A stretch of 52,559 nt of DNA from Plebeiibacterium marinum (GTDB taxonomy: Bacteria > Bacteroidota > Bacteroidia > Bacteroidales > Marinilabiliaceae). The stretch spans positions 1 to 52,559 of the forward strand of contig NZ_JAPDPI010000038.1 in NCBI RefSeq assembly GCF_026013615.1, written 5' to 3'. The notes beneath the pieces were generated by a model. It was not told where the DNA came from and searched no databases. It saw only the letters and a program-made list of their open reading frames with translations. This document shows positions 39,901 to 48,057 of this stretch, one piece after another. Both the position numbers and the translations under genes were made by a program. Numbering within the stretch: position 1 is the first letter of the stretch; every line of letters begins with the position of its first letter.

Positions 39901-40287
39901 AGTAATTACCCCGGAAACATTTTTATATTCTATCTCTTTTTTTGATGCCGATGGTTTTTCTGATGTCTCAGGTACATACTTAATCCCAATGATAGTCCCT
40001 TTTATTTGATATACAAATCCACTCCCCTTAAAAACAAGGCTTAAAACCTCCTCCAATTCTTTATCTTTTACCTTAATGGTGACAGGTTTCATTTGTACAG
40101 TATCTTTCGAATTGTATACAAAACTATATTGGGTTTGCTTCTGAACTTCATCAAAAAAATCCTTTAATGTTGCCTCCTTTAAATCTAAAGTCACCTTTTG
40201 CTCTTTATTTTGGGCAAAAACACCTTTTGCCCCTATAAAAAGGAAAAGTAACAACACGGCAAACTCTTTTAAATAACTTATTTGCAT
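36931..40287 (-). CDS. SusC/RagA transporter with N-terminal STN signalling domain
   Basis: This 1118-residue transporter has a signal peptide (1-26), an STN secretin/TonB short domain (about 30-85, LDLKEATLKDFFDEVQKQTQYSFVYNSKDTVQMKPVTIKVKD), a CarboxypepD_reg-like domain (about 120-200), a plug (DAAAKAVYGSKAANGVVIIE) and a beta-barrel ending FSVQTRF. The STN domain contacts the FecR protein encoded just upstream, so binding of substrate outside would release the ECF sigma factor and induce the operon. Frame is intact, in contrast to the other SusC. A 166-bp gap separates it from fecR. Confidence 0.95.
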   Translation of the reverse strand: MQISYLKEFAVLLLFLFIGAKGVFAQNKEQKVTLDLKEATLKDFFDEVQKQTQYSFVYNSKDTVQMKPVTIKVKDKELEEVLSLVFKGSGFVYQIKGTIIGIKYVPETSEKPSASKKEIEYKNVSGVITDNKELPIPGVNIWLKGTNKGSISDESGMFQIRIPNDSAYFLQFSFMGMKTKEVEYKGQTLLLVTMEDDVAELSEIAVVGNGMFTRKTETFTGSAITYGGADLKAISNQNILVSLKNIDPAFNIIENVDFGSDPNRLPDIQMRGPTTLDVDLEGEYENSPNQPLFILNGFETTMEKVYDMDMNLVKSITLLKDAAAKAVYGSKAANGVVIIETVQPEQGKLRASYNGSIDITVPDLTSYNLTNAAEKLQAEVLAGKYTSNNAYDQAGLTEEYNVLYKEIARGVDTYWMAKPLRLGVGQKHSMYLDGGDDAMRYSANLSYNNIAGVMKGSSRTTTSGNVTLSYRFKKLLFRNDLTIDNNKAENSPYGSFSDYSFMNPYYRVYNESGNLIRGYNNSIYNPLYNAGLDSKDQSKYTLITENFYGEWNVADNLKLTSRFGYTQRHSESDVFKPASHTDYANISATSDEYLLRGQYDKTNGKSVDLLVNVGVAYSFHKNKHLLYTNLLYNLEESVSETSGMTAVGFPSDKMDYISFGSQYIDGGSPAGSESTTRSVGGIGSFNYSYDNKYLADGSFRLNGSSMFGAKERWGSFWSLGIGWNVHQEGFFKEISNINMFKLRASLGYTGSQNFNSYQAISTYSYITDRTYNGDMGVILLGLANDHLKWQQVYDRNIGADMAFFNNKLSARLDVYNSTTTSLLTDITLPPSMGFASYRENLGETENKGFELSLNYRVWSNPDNRSSLNLFFNVSHNTNKISKISDSLKELNEAQDAAKNEGGTSDEQVEAQQTPSIRFEEGQSMSAIWAVRSKGIDPVTGQEVFIKKDGSYTFDWSTADQVVCGDETPEFRGNFGGNYRYKGWDLNLSFSYKYGGQIYNSTLVNKVENVDVLNNNVDKRVLTDRWNTPGVPAKFKSITDNSVTKPTSRFVEDLNEVIFSSVNIAYDLSRAKWLKESPVEYLRIAFNMNDIGRLTTVKQEFGLSYPRARVFSFSVQTRF

Positions 40288-40453
40288 ATTATGTATCGTG
40301 TATTTATTAATGTATTTAAAAATTTGTACCAGAACGCAAGTATCAAGTGTATCAGGAATGATAAAAGGTGAGCTCTGAACTTTTCATCTTCCTGTATACC
40401 TAACACTTAAGCTCATGATAGTTTCTAATACTTTTTCATTCTATTGCTTCATT

Positions 40454-41593
40454 TTAATTATCCACCACTATTTTTTTATTCTTTACTGAGAACTTCACAT
40501 CTGTTGTAAATTGAATGGTATTAAGGATGTTTTCTAAACTTTCTTCTCTGGGGATATTCCCTGTATATCTTAATGCCATCAGATCTTCATCTTCAAATTG
40601 AAAATCAACATCATACCACAACGACAAATTCTCCATAATCTCTACCAGTGACATATCATTAAAAATGAACTTTCCTATATTCCATGCTATATATGGATCT
40701 ATATCCACATCTGCCAAAACAACTTTTTTACTGCTTTTGCTATAGGTAGCCAGCTGGTTAGGTTTCATTACCTGTTCTTTAGTAAAATTATCGTGAATCA
40801 AACTAACCTTCCCATGCACTAGTACCACTTCCACAAAGTCTTTTTGCCTGTTTTTTACATTAAACGCGGTTCCATACTGCTTTACTTTAATCTCATCTGT
40901 TAAAACATAAAAAGGCCTCTTTTTATCCCTGGCAATTTCAAAGTAGGCTTCTCCTGTTAATTGAACTTCACGAACCGAATCATTAAAGGCAATTGGATAT
41001 TTTAAAGAACTCATTGAATTTAAATGAACCTTTGTACCATCCGAAAGAGTAATTCTATATTCTCCTCCCCTTGGTATTATTATGGTATTATAACTGTTTC
41101 CTGGTTCTATATCACCGCCCACATTATAGGATATATTTCCTCCGGAATTGGTTGCAATGATGGTATTATCAAATTTAATATCCTTGTTGGATTGCTCCTC
41201 CAGGTTTATTTCAGTACCATCGGCTGACAATAATATTGCCCTGGGTTGTCCTGGCACCACTTCCTGACTGCTGTTCTTCCATTTATAATATGCCGGAGTT
41301 GCCAGTGCAATCAACAACACAACTGCTGCAGCATATTTAACCCAAGTGTTTAACCATATTTTCTTATGGGTTTGACCTGTTTTACGCATAAAACCGTCAA
41401 AGGCCTGCTCATAATCTATTTGTTTGTAGTTTGAATATGATTCCGAGATAAATTTTGAACCACATACCTTTTCAAAGAATTTCTTATTCTCGCCGGAATC
41501 ATTTATCCACCCATCTAATATTTCTTTCTCCTGCCTGGATATATCTCCAACCAAAAATTTAAATATTAATTTATTTATACTTCTTCGTTCCAT
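40454..41593 (-). CDS. FecR family anti-sigma factor
   Basis: This 379-residue protein has a cytoplasmic helical N-terminus (1-80, with LVGDISRQEKEILDGWI), one membrane helix (about 85-103, VKYAAAVVLLIALATPAYY), a periplasmic FecR domain (about 165-270, IIIPRGGEYRITLSDGTKVHLNSMSSLKYP, GEAYFEIARDKKRPFYV) and a C-terminal DUF4974/STN-like domain (about 308-379). It holds the neighbouring sigma factor inactive until the STN domain of SusC2 signals. It lies 90 bp after the sigma gene on the same strand. Confidence 0.95.
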   Translation of the reverse strand: MERRSINKLIFKFLVGDISRQEKEILDGWINDSGENKKFFEKVCGSKFISESYSNYKQIDYEQAFDGFMRKTGQTHKKIWLNTWVKYAAAVVLLIALATPAYYKWKNSSQEVVPGQPRAILLSADGTEINLEEQSNKDIKFDNTIIATNSGGNISYNVGGDIEPGNSYNTIIIPRGGEYRITLSDGTKVHLNSMSSLKYPIAFNDSVREVQLTGEAYFEIARDKKRPFYVLTDEIKVKQYGTAFNVKNRQKDFVEVVLVHGKVSLIHDNFTKEQVMKPNQLATYSKSSKKVVLADVDIDPYIAWNIGKFIFNDMSLVEIMENLSLWYDVDFQFEDEDLMALRYTGNIPREESLENILNTIQFTTDVKFSVKNKKIVVDN

Positions 41594-41683
41594 ACTACCT
41601 CACTTTTCCTATAAACAACCAACTATAGAAAAAGGGGTACATATTATTTGAAAAAATATTATTTTTTTTGGGCTACATTGTAA

Positions 41684-42253
41684 TTATTCGAATAAATATG
41701 GCACCAACAGCAGTATAACATGGGGGTCTATTTTATTTTTAAGCTTTTTTACAGCCCTTTTCTTTTGCGTTTTTACAGTCTCAACCGACAACTCTAACAG
41801 CTCAGCGATTTCTGCATTCTTTTTTCCTTGCAGGTGTAGCTCTAAAACTTGTTTGCACCTATCCGGCAAAGTTTCAATAACTGCATATATCTGACGGTAA
41901 ATCTCATGCTCGTCCAATTCTTCATCCAGATTAAAAGTGCTATCAGATTCTGCCTTAACACTGGTAACGTATTTTTCTTTAACATTAATATGTTTCAGAT
42001 AATTCAGCGACTTGTTTCGAGTGGAATTATATAAATAAGTAGTAAATGCATGTATATTATTGAAATCCAAATCTTGTTCCCATAATGAAATAAACAAGTC
42101 CTGAACAATATCCTCTGCCACCCCCTGATCATTTACATATTTCATGGAATACAACACTAAAATCCTATAGTATTGAAAATAAAGTTGATTATAGGCTGCC
42201 TTATCCTTTTTTCCCAACTTTTGCAAAAAGATATGTTCTTCTTCTGTTTTCAT
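41684..42253 (-). CDS. ECF RNA polymerase sigma factor of the FecR-linked type
   Basis: This 189-residue sigma factor has region 2 (about 20-85, YNQLYFQYYRILVLYSMKYV, AEDIVQDLFISLWEQ) and region 4 (about 125-175, LPDRCKQVLELHLQGKKNAEIAELLELSVETVKTQKKRAVKKLK). It should direct transcription of fecR-susCD2 when released by FecR. It ends with a hydrophobic tail (VILLLVPYLFE), common in this Bacteroidota group. It starts 32 bp after the small unknown gene, so both probably share the promoter at 42619-42647. Confidence 0.95.
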   Translation of the reverse strand: MKTEEEHIFLQKLGKKDKAAYNQLYFQYYRILVLYSMKYVNDQGVAEDIVQDLFISLWEQDLDFNNIHAFTTYLYNSTRNKSLNYLKHINVKEKYVTSVKAESDSTFNLDEELDEHEIYRQIYAVIETLPDRCKQVLELHLQGKKNAEIAELLELSVETVKTQKKRAVKKLKNKIDPHVILLLVPYLFE

Positions 42254-42285
42254 TAATACAATATGCTTTCTACGTTAAAATATTA

Positions 42286-42594
42286 TCACAAACGGATTAC
42301 ACTGGTATCCTCTACAAAACACTTTATATCTAAATTAAACAATCCTTTAAAACTACCCTTTATTTTTGTTTCCACACCATCATTCCCATACTGATCTTCA
42401 TAAACCAGACAATTAAAATCAGCTATTACTTCAACAACCCCATCTTTCTCGTCACTAACATATACATCACAACCATACACTTTATTATAGGTACACCCAA
42501 AAATTTCGCAATTCAGCTCCACACTATGGGGCACCACTTTTCCCTTTGCCAGTTCGTATATTTCCTGCTTTATATCCAACTCTATGTATTCCAT
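42286..42594 (-). CDS. Small protein of unknown function ahead of the sigma factor
   Basis: I do not recognise this 102-residue protein. It has no signal peptide or membrane helix, is acidic, and contains four Cys (in ELNCEIFGC, GCDVYV, DFNCLVYE and DIKCFVEDT) with alternating hydrophobic residues, so it is probably an all-beta cytoplasmic protein. It stands 32 bp before the sigma gene on the same strand behind a good promoter match, with AAGGTAG close to the start codon. A link to regulation of the sigma factor is possible from position only. Confidence 0.65.
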   Translation of the reverse strand: MEYIELDIKQEIYELAKGKVVPHSVELNCEIFGCTYNKVYGCDVYVSDEKDGVVEVIADFNCLVYEDQYGNDGVETKIKGSFKGLFNLDIKCFVEDTSVIRL

Positions 42595-42618
42595 CTACCT
42601 TATGTTCATTTTGACTTA

Positions 42619-42647
42619 CAAAAGTAACAATACTTATTTTATACAAA
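42619..42647 (-). promoter_or_regulatory. Promoter for the small gene/sigma operon
   Basis: On the minus strand TACTTTTG (42619-42626) matches the -7 consensus TAnnTTTG, and TTTG (42644-42647) stands 17 bases upstream as the -33 element. The start codon of the small gene is about 25 bases downstream (42594). Both boxes and the spacing fit the housekeeping promoter of Bacteroidota. Confidence 0.6.
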
Positions 42648-42777
42648 AAATTGCAAGCTGTTGGCATGAGTATATATTTCGCTTAAAGTACCATTATACA
42701 TTGAAAAACAAAGAAATATAAAAGTCAACAAAACATGCACATAACAAATTTCATTCATAATAAGGTTAACCGTATTT

Positions 42778-42804
42778 TATTTTTGTGTTAAATGAATACT
42801 TTTG
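42778..42804 (+). promoter_or_regulatory. Two candidate -7 boxes ahead of the phosphate symporter
   Basis: TATTTTTG (42778-42785) and TACTTTTG (42797-42804) both match TAnnTTTG, 30-50 bases before the start codon at 42834. Neither has a clear -33 TTTG at the right distance, so the promoter is only tentative. Confidence 0.35.
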
Positions 42805-42833
42805 CATCATAAAAACAAATTGTATTATTATTC

Positions 42834-44399
42834 ATGGAACTAAACTGGGGATCATTGTTGGTTCAAGTATTTGGAGGGCTAGCCATATTTTTATATGGAA
42901 TGGCTGTTATGACAGATAATTTAAAATTAATCGCCGGAAACAGGCTCCGGTCATTTTTGGGAAAGATGACATCTAACCGGTGGAAAGGACTTTTTGCCGG
43001 AGCATCGATTACCGCCATTATTCAATCTTCGTCGGTTACAACTGTACTGGTGGTTGGTTTTGTTTCTGCAGGACTACTTTCTTTTCAGAACACCATTGGA
43101 ATCATATTGGGAGCAAACATCGGAACTACCGTAACCGCTCAGATAATTGCCTTTAAAATAACTAAGGCAGCCTTGGTTTTTGTAGCTATTGGTTTTTTAA
43201 TGCACACCCTTTTAAACAAAAAAGTTATTAAGGACAGTGGCCTGGTTTTACTTGGTTTAGGCTTAATTTTTCTTGGCATGACACTTATGTCTGAAGGAAC
43301 AGCACCTTTACGAACCTATGAACCCTTTGTTGATATAATGAGAGGGCTTGATAATCCAATTACAGGAATATTAATGGGAACAATTTTTACTGCCATTGTT
43401 CAAAGCTCCTCGGCAACAACTGGTATTGTAATTGTTATGGCTGGTCAGGGACTCATTAATATTGAGGGAGGAATTGCGCTAATCATCGGAGCAAATATTG
43501 GGACCTGCGTAACAGCCATATTATCTGCAATAGGAAAACCCAAAGTTGCACAACAAGTTGCCTTAGCACATATATTATTTAATGTTATCGGAGCACTGGT
43601 TTGGCTATTTTTAATACCAAACCTGGCGCAGCTAGTAGGTTATTTTTCGCCAGACCACATTGCTCGCCAAATAGCCAATGCCCACACTATTTTCAATGTC
43701 ATCAACGCTTTCATATTCATAAGTTTTACAAAAATTTTGGCTGGAACAGTTGAATACATCATTCCTGACGAAAAGAAAATAAAGAAGAAGGTTGGAGAAC
43801 TTGATCCTTATTTTTTAGAGGATAGTGCCACTGCATTTGATTTAGTAAACAAAGAAATTAACAAGCTCAGTAGTCTGTTGATCGATATGATACACTCTGC
43901 TCCTTCAATTGTTATCAATGGAAATGCAAAAAGAATAAAGGTAATCCGAAAAAAAGAAAATGTGATCAACACTGGCCATGAGAATATTCTAAACTATTTG
44001 GGCGAACTACAAAAACTCAACCTGAATGATGAAGAACTGGAACAGCTCCAGCAACAATTAACCAGAGCATACACAATTCAATCAGCATCTGATATTATTT
44101 CTAAAAACCTAATAGATGCTGCCGAAGACAGAATTAAAAAAGGTTTGGTGATCAATAAAAAGACCAGCACAATCCTTCTTGAGTTATTCAACACAATAAC
44201 CAATATTTTGACTTCTAAAGAAGCCCAGGCACCATCTAAAGGAACATTTGAAAAACAGATGAAGCAAGCCCAAAAGCATTTGGTAAAACAGCTGGTTAAC
44301 AAAGATAGCAACAGGGTGGCCACTTATAGATTCGAAACAGATCTTATTGAATCTGCTGACAGATTATATGTTTTGAGCGACCGCATTGGCAACGTATAA
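42834..44399 (+). CDS. Na+/phosphate symporter family protein with PhoU-like tail
   Basis: This 521-residue membrane protein starts with an amphipathic helix and FLYGMAVMTDNLKLIAG, then shows the two inverted repeats of Na+/Pi cotransporters with the QSSS motifs (ASITAIIQSSSVTTVLVVGF and GTIFTAIVQSSSATTGIVIVM) and GANIGTTVTAQI / GANIGTCVTAIL. About residues 320-521 form a soluble helical PhoU-like domain. It imports phosphate with sodium across the inner membrane. It is alone on the plus strand between the two minus-strand operons and ends at a bidirectional terminator. Confidence 0.92.
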   Translation: MELNWGSLLVQVFGGLAIFLYGMAVMTDNLKLIAGNRLRSFLGKMTSNRWKGLFAGASITAIIQSSSVTTVLVVGFVSAGLLSFQNTIGIILGANIGTTVTAQIIAFKITKAALVFVAIGFLMHTLLNKKVIKDSGLVLLGLGLIFLGMTLMSEGTAPLRTYEPFVDIMRGLDNPITGILMGTIFTAIVQSSSATTGIVIVMAGQGLINIEGGIALIIGANIGTCVTAILSAIGKPKVAQQVALAHILFNVIGALVWLFLIPNLAQLVGYFSPDHIARQIANAHTIFNVINAFIFISFTKILAGTVEYIIPDEKKIKKKVGELDPYFLEDSATAFDLVNKEINKLSSLLIDMIHSAPSIVINGNAKRIKVIRKKENVINTGHENILNYLGELQKLNLNDEELEQLQQQLTRAYTIQSASDIISKNLIDAAEDRIKKGLVINKKTSTILLELFNTITNILTSKEAQAPSKGTFEKQMKQAQKHLVKQLVNKDSNRVATYRFETDLIESADRLYVLSDRIGNV

Positions 44400-44478
44400 C
44401 CATCTAACAAACAATAAATTGAAAATATAGCTATACCCACATTTTATATATAGTTCAAGCTAACATATAAATATTAAA

Positions 44479-44513
44479 AATGCCAGTGTAAGAAAACTAC
44501 TTATACTGGCATT
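44479..44513. terminator. Bidirectional terminator between symporter and CE12 gene
   Basis: A 14-bp stem (AATGCCAGTGTAAG at 44479-44492, CTTATACTGGCATT at 44500-44513, one G-T pair) with a 7-nt loop lies between converging genes. A runs on the left and T-rich bases on the right support termination in both directions. Confidence 0.8.
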
Positions 44514-44581
44514 CTTGCTTATAGCTATGCTATACTGTTAAAATCTTCACAATTTATAAGAGGATTTATATTTTACAATAT

Positions 44582-45925
44582 TTAATTACCATCCGGTTTT
44601 ACCAAATCAACAGAAGGACTTAAAGGCCAGTTAAAATCGCTGAACGAATCAGGGCGAGCAGGATCAAAACCTTTAAAATCACTATTTACTAACCTTTTCA
44701 AATCCGGATAATTTTCCTGAAATGAATTAACCACACATTGAGCTAACTCATACGCTCCAAAGGTGCTGAAATGTGTATTATCAGCTAATTCTTTTTCCTG
44801 TCCCGGAAAAGTATTGGCCGGGTAATGAACAAATAGCCTTTTTGACTCTTCAACTCCATACGCTTCATATAGTGTTTTTGTCATGGCGTTTAAATCAATC
44901 AACGGAATATCTTCTTCTTTTGCCAGTTGGCGCATGGCCTCGGGATAATCCCCCAGTGTATTTATAATATTTCCTTTTTCGTCAAATCTTCTTCGATTGG
45001 TAGAAGTAACCAGCACCGGAATCCCTCCCTTTTTTCTGGCTTCATCGATAAAAAATCGAAGTTCATCCTGATATGTTGTAAAGGGTTCTACATGACACGA
45101 TCCCTTCTTTTGGTCGTTGTGGGCAAATTCAACAAACAGGTAATCTCCTGCTTTCATTTCACTTACAATCTTCTTTAACCGGTTTTGATATTTAAATGAA
45201 ATTAATGTCAATCCGGATTGAGCATGATTAGCCACCACTACATCGGAAGATAAAAACCGAGGTAACATTTGTCCCCATGAAGCCCAGGGTTCATTATTTT
45301 GGTCGGTAACCGTTGAATCACCTGCTAAAAAGATGACCGGTAAATCATTTGCTTCTTCAATAACAATAGAGGATACAGACGGATTTGAACCATTAAACTC
45401 CAAACACAGATTGTCATCCCAGTTTTTAGATCCAAACTCCCGTTTCTTTAGCCTCACGCGTAAACTATCATTGATTTGAGGTTTACGAACATCTACTATA
45501 AATGTCTTTTTTATGGTTTGTCCTTTGGCTGTTTTCACATTTTCCAACATCAAACGACGCGACTCAGCCCTTACTGTTGTACAAGATTCCTTTTCGTTAC
45601 TTCCAAGAGTAACTGTTACTTTATACCTACCTTCCTTAATATTTAAAAGGAAATAGAACGCCTCTTCTGACGAGATACAGTCACCCGTAAGTTTATTGCT
45701 CCCTTTGCATTTATCTGGTTTAAGCACTCCATCCGGACAAACCAATCCATATTCAATTCCCTCACCATAAGTCGTTTCTGGCAAAACTAATGAATATCCA
45801 TTTTTCAACTCTCCGCTTCCCAAATCAAACTTCCACTGTCTCTTCTCTTTTGCATCTACAGTTGCCATAAAGCGCACAGCAAAAAGCAAAAACATTACTA
45901 ACAATACTTTTTTAACTTCAAACAT
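44582..45925 (-). CDS. Rhamnogalacturonan acetylesterase-like protein (CE12), long form, second copy
   Basis: This 447-residue protein is a paralogue of the one at 7106-8446, aligning almost without gaps through residue 210. It has a signal peptide (1-25), a beta-sandwich domain (29-190) and an SGNH domain with FLAGDSTVTDQ (Ser204), AQSGLT, FAHNDQKKGSC and DNTHF. Unlike the first copy, block I has the normal Asp203. It is the last gene of a three-gene minus-strand operon behind the CE4 deacetylase and short CE12, with no transporter alongside, so its products probably feed the pectin PUL 16 kb away. Confidence 0.9.
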   Translation of the reverse strand: MFEVKKVLLVMFLLFAVRFMATVDAKEKRQWKFDLGSGELKNGYSLVLPETTYGEGIEYGLVCPDGVLKPDKCKGSNKLTGDCISSEEAFYFLLNIKEGRYKVTVTLGSNEKESCTTVRAESRRLMLENVKTAKGQTIKKTFIVDVRKPQINDSLRVRLKKREFGSKNWDDNLCLEFNGSNPSVSSIVIEEANDLPVIFLAGDSTVTDQNNEPWASWGQMLPRFLSSDVVVANHAQSGLTLISFKYQNRLKKIVSEMKAGDYLFVEFAHNDQKKGSCHVEPFTTYQDELRFFIDEARKKGGIPVLVTSTNRRRFDEKGNIINTLGDYPEAMRQLAKEEDIPLIDLNAMTKTLYEAYGVEESKRLFVHYPANTFPGQEKELADNTHFSTFGAYELAQCVVNSFQENYPDLKRLVNSDFKGFDPARPDSFSDFNWPLSPSVDLVKPDGN

Positions 45926-45949
45926 ATTTAATCTATTTATTTACTAGTT

Positions 45950-46657
45950 TTACTTATTATTTAAATACGCACTTAAAGGCAGATGCCGTGCTTTTATTTC
46001 TTTTACAAAAAGCTCTGCTACTCTTACGGCACCTTTAACATTAAGATGAGTTGAATCTTGTTTGCGACTGGTGTAATTATATATTTCTTTCGATTTATCC
46101 GGCCCCATCTCTGTTACCAACTCGTGGGTAAGATATTCCATATCTACATACAGAATTTTGGTTTCTTTCGCAATCTCCTCTGCAGCTGTAATATAATCAC
46201 CATGAGTATCTTTTAATGTTCCATCAGGATTAAACTGTCGGCGAACTATAGAAGAACAAACAATAGGGTTTGCTCCTTTTTGTTTAGATTCTTCAATAAA
46301 TTTTTTCAGGTTTTCTTTAAACGTTCCATAGGGAGTAGTATGCAGCTTCTCTTTTGTTTTTTCATCATTATGTCCAAATTGAATAATAACGTAATCCCCC
46401 TTTTTTAAACTATCAACCATATTTTGCCACCTCCCCTCATCAATAAAACTTTTACTGCTTCTGCCACTGGCTGCATGGTTATGTACCATAGTATTTTCAT
46501 TAACATAAAGCTTTAATCCTTCGCCCCAGCCCGATTCTGGCGAGCGTGAGGGCTTTTTCCATGCCATGGTAGAATCTCCAGCCAGCCATATATTTATAGG
46601 TTGTTGCTTACACGCAACAAACAAGAACAGAAGTGTAATAACAGTTAAACGAGTCAT
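45950..46657 (-). CDS. Rhamnogalacturonan acetylesterase-like SGNH lipoprotein (CE12), short form, second copy
   Basis: This 235-residue lipoprotein (lipobox FVAC, Cys16) is the paralogue of 6351-7088. Catalytic blocks are AGDST (Ser29), HAASGRSS, FGHND and DSTHLN (Asp201/His204). Much of the domain is residue-for-residue the same as the first copy (WKKPSR-PESGWGEGLKL, NYTSRKQDSTHLN). It stands 24 bp before the long CE12 and 27 bp after CE4. The order short-then-long is the reverse of that in the pectin PUL, so the pair did not arise by simple block duplication. Confidence 0.9.
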   Translation of the reverse strand: MTRLTVITLLFLFVACKQQPINIWLAGDSTMAWKKPSRSPESGWGEGLKLYVNENTMVHNHAASGRSSKSFIDEGRWQNMVDSLKKGDYVIIQFGHNDEKTKEKLHTTPYGTFKENLKKFIEESKQKGANPIVCSSIVRRQFNPDGTLKDTHGDYITAAEEIAKETKILYVDMEYLTHELVTEMGPDKSKEIYNYTSRKQDSTHLNVKGAVRVAELFVKEIKARHLPLSAYLNNK

Positions 46658-46684
46658 AATTTTATATTGAGTATATTTTCAGTT

Positions 46685-47674
46685 TTAATAATTCATCTTT
46701 AAAAGGATCTTTCCTCCATGTGGATCAAAATCGAAGAGTGCTTTATCTGCACATATTTTTACAGGGATAATTTTGCCGTTTTGTTTTATTCTGATCTTTT
46801 CTATTCCTTTTTTATTTACCACCATGGTAAGCGGTTGACTAAAAAGATCTTCATTGAGCGATAAAGAGGGCCTGATCATAAATTTATTCCCTTTATTCTT
46901 AACCTCTATAGCAACAGAATCTCGTTCTTTGGTATATGCAGCAACATCACGGAACGGAGCAACCCAAATCTGGTCTTCCAGACGTTTTACTTCCTCTAAA
47001 TGATTCCATAAAATATTTTCTGATTTAAACACATCGTACCCTTCATTTATTCCATGAGTCATCGTTACCCACCATGCACTATCGTTAAGTATTGTAGATA
47101 TTTTTGCTTGCAGATTCTCGGGTGTAGCCTTTCCTCCTAATGACTGCTGGCGCGTACGCGTACCCACCCGATTTTCAGAAGCCAGCCTAATAGCCATCTC
47201 ATTCTTCCGGTTACCCGCATAACAGTAAGTAACAGGTCTGACTCCAACTTTTTCCTCAATAATGCTGTCGTTTTTCGCTATCTCAATACGCGCCTCCTCT
47301 TCTGTACATTTTGTAAGGTTTTTATGAGCCCATCCATGGTTGGAAATCTCATGACCATCATCGGCCATTTCCTTTAGTTGTTTCCACGAAGCCCGGGGAA
47401 GTTTATTATAAATTCCCTCTTTCTCAGCTTTATTGATGGTATTGCCATTTATCCAGAAAGTACCTTTAAAACCTAATTCATTCAATTTTGGATACACTAA
47501 AGTAAAATGCTCCATAGTTCCATCGTCAAAGGTGTAACTAATGGCACATTTCTTATCATTTTTATATTTTGCCACATAAAACATACTTGCACTCTCCTGT
47601 GCATTTACATATGCTATTTGCAATACAAAAAGAACATTTACTATAATGATTTTCCCGGCTAATTTTATTGTCAT
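46685..47674 (-). CDS. Polysaccharide deacetylase (CE4/NodB domain), secreted
   Basis: This 329-residue protein has a signal peptide ending at VNAQ (26) and a NodB domain (about 40-215). The catalytic base is in YTFDDGTMEHF (Asp50, Asp51), and the metal-binding motif is SNHGWAH (His113, His117); WWVTMTHGINEG carries the late His. Residues about 245-329 form a small beta-rich tail (KGNKFMIRPSLSLNE). Family members remove acetyl groups from xylan, chitin oligomers or peptidoglycan. Its place ahead of two CE12 esterases suggests plant polysaccharide O-acetyl groups as target (inference). Confidence 0.9.
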   Translation of the reverse strand: MTIKLAGKIIIVNVLFVLQIAYVNAQESASMFYVAKYKNDKKCAISYTFDDGTMEHFTLVYPKLNELGFKGTFWINGNTINKAEKEGIYNKLPRASWKQLKEMADDGHEISNHGWAHKNLTKCTEEEARIEIAKNDSIIEEKVGVRPVTYCYAGNRKNEMAIRLASENRVGTRTRQQSLGGKATPENLQAKISTILNDSAWWVTMTHGINEGYDVFKSENILWNHLEEVKRLEDQIWVAPFRDVAAYTKERDSVAIEVKNKGNKFMIRPSLSLNEDLFSQPLTMVVNKKGIEKIRIKQNGKIIPVKICADKALFDFDPHGGKILLKMNY

Positions 47675-47707
47675 GCTTTCGATATATTTCCTTGTAATGA
47701 TTTACGT

Positions 47708-47715
47708 CAAAATTA
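47708..47715 (-). promoter_or_regulatory. Possible -7 box for the CE4/CE12 operon
   Basis: On the minus strand TAATTTTG matches TAnnTTTG about 34 bases ahead of the CE4 start. No -33 TTTG is found at 17-20 bases, so this is weak. The remaining bases of the 47675-48057 gap are AT-rich with no gene I can support. Confidence 0.3.
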
Positions 47716-48057
47716 GGCACATATTAATGTCTTGGAAAGGTCATATCCCGCCAAACCATATCATATCTTACCAATTCATCCACCATTTCGGAATTACAAC
47801 AACAACAAACCTGGAGATTTTACATATTCATCCACACCCCCTATTTTCATTAAAAAACAATCAAACCTTTAACCTTATCACATTTCACACCCCCTTATTT
47901 TAACCACAAACAATCTTTTTTTTAATTGTTTTTACCATTCCTTACCATAAAATAACTAGGTCACATTTATATATTTTGTATTTTTACATTCAAGTATTAG
48001 CAGATTCAGTTCCCACCTGACTGGATATTGTAGTGTTAACCATTAAAACATTTGATT

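Noticed and set aside
41594-41683. A/T runs between sigma and fecR as a terminator
   Set aside because: No stem of useful length; both genes are expected to be co-expressed.
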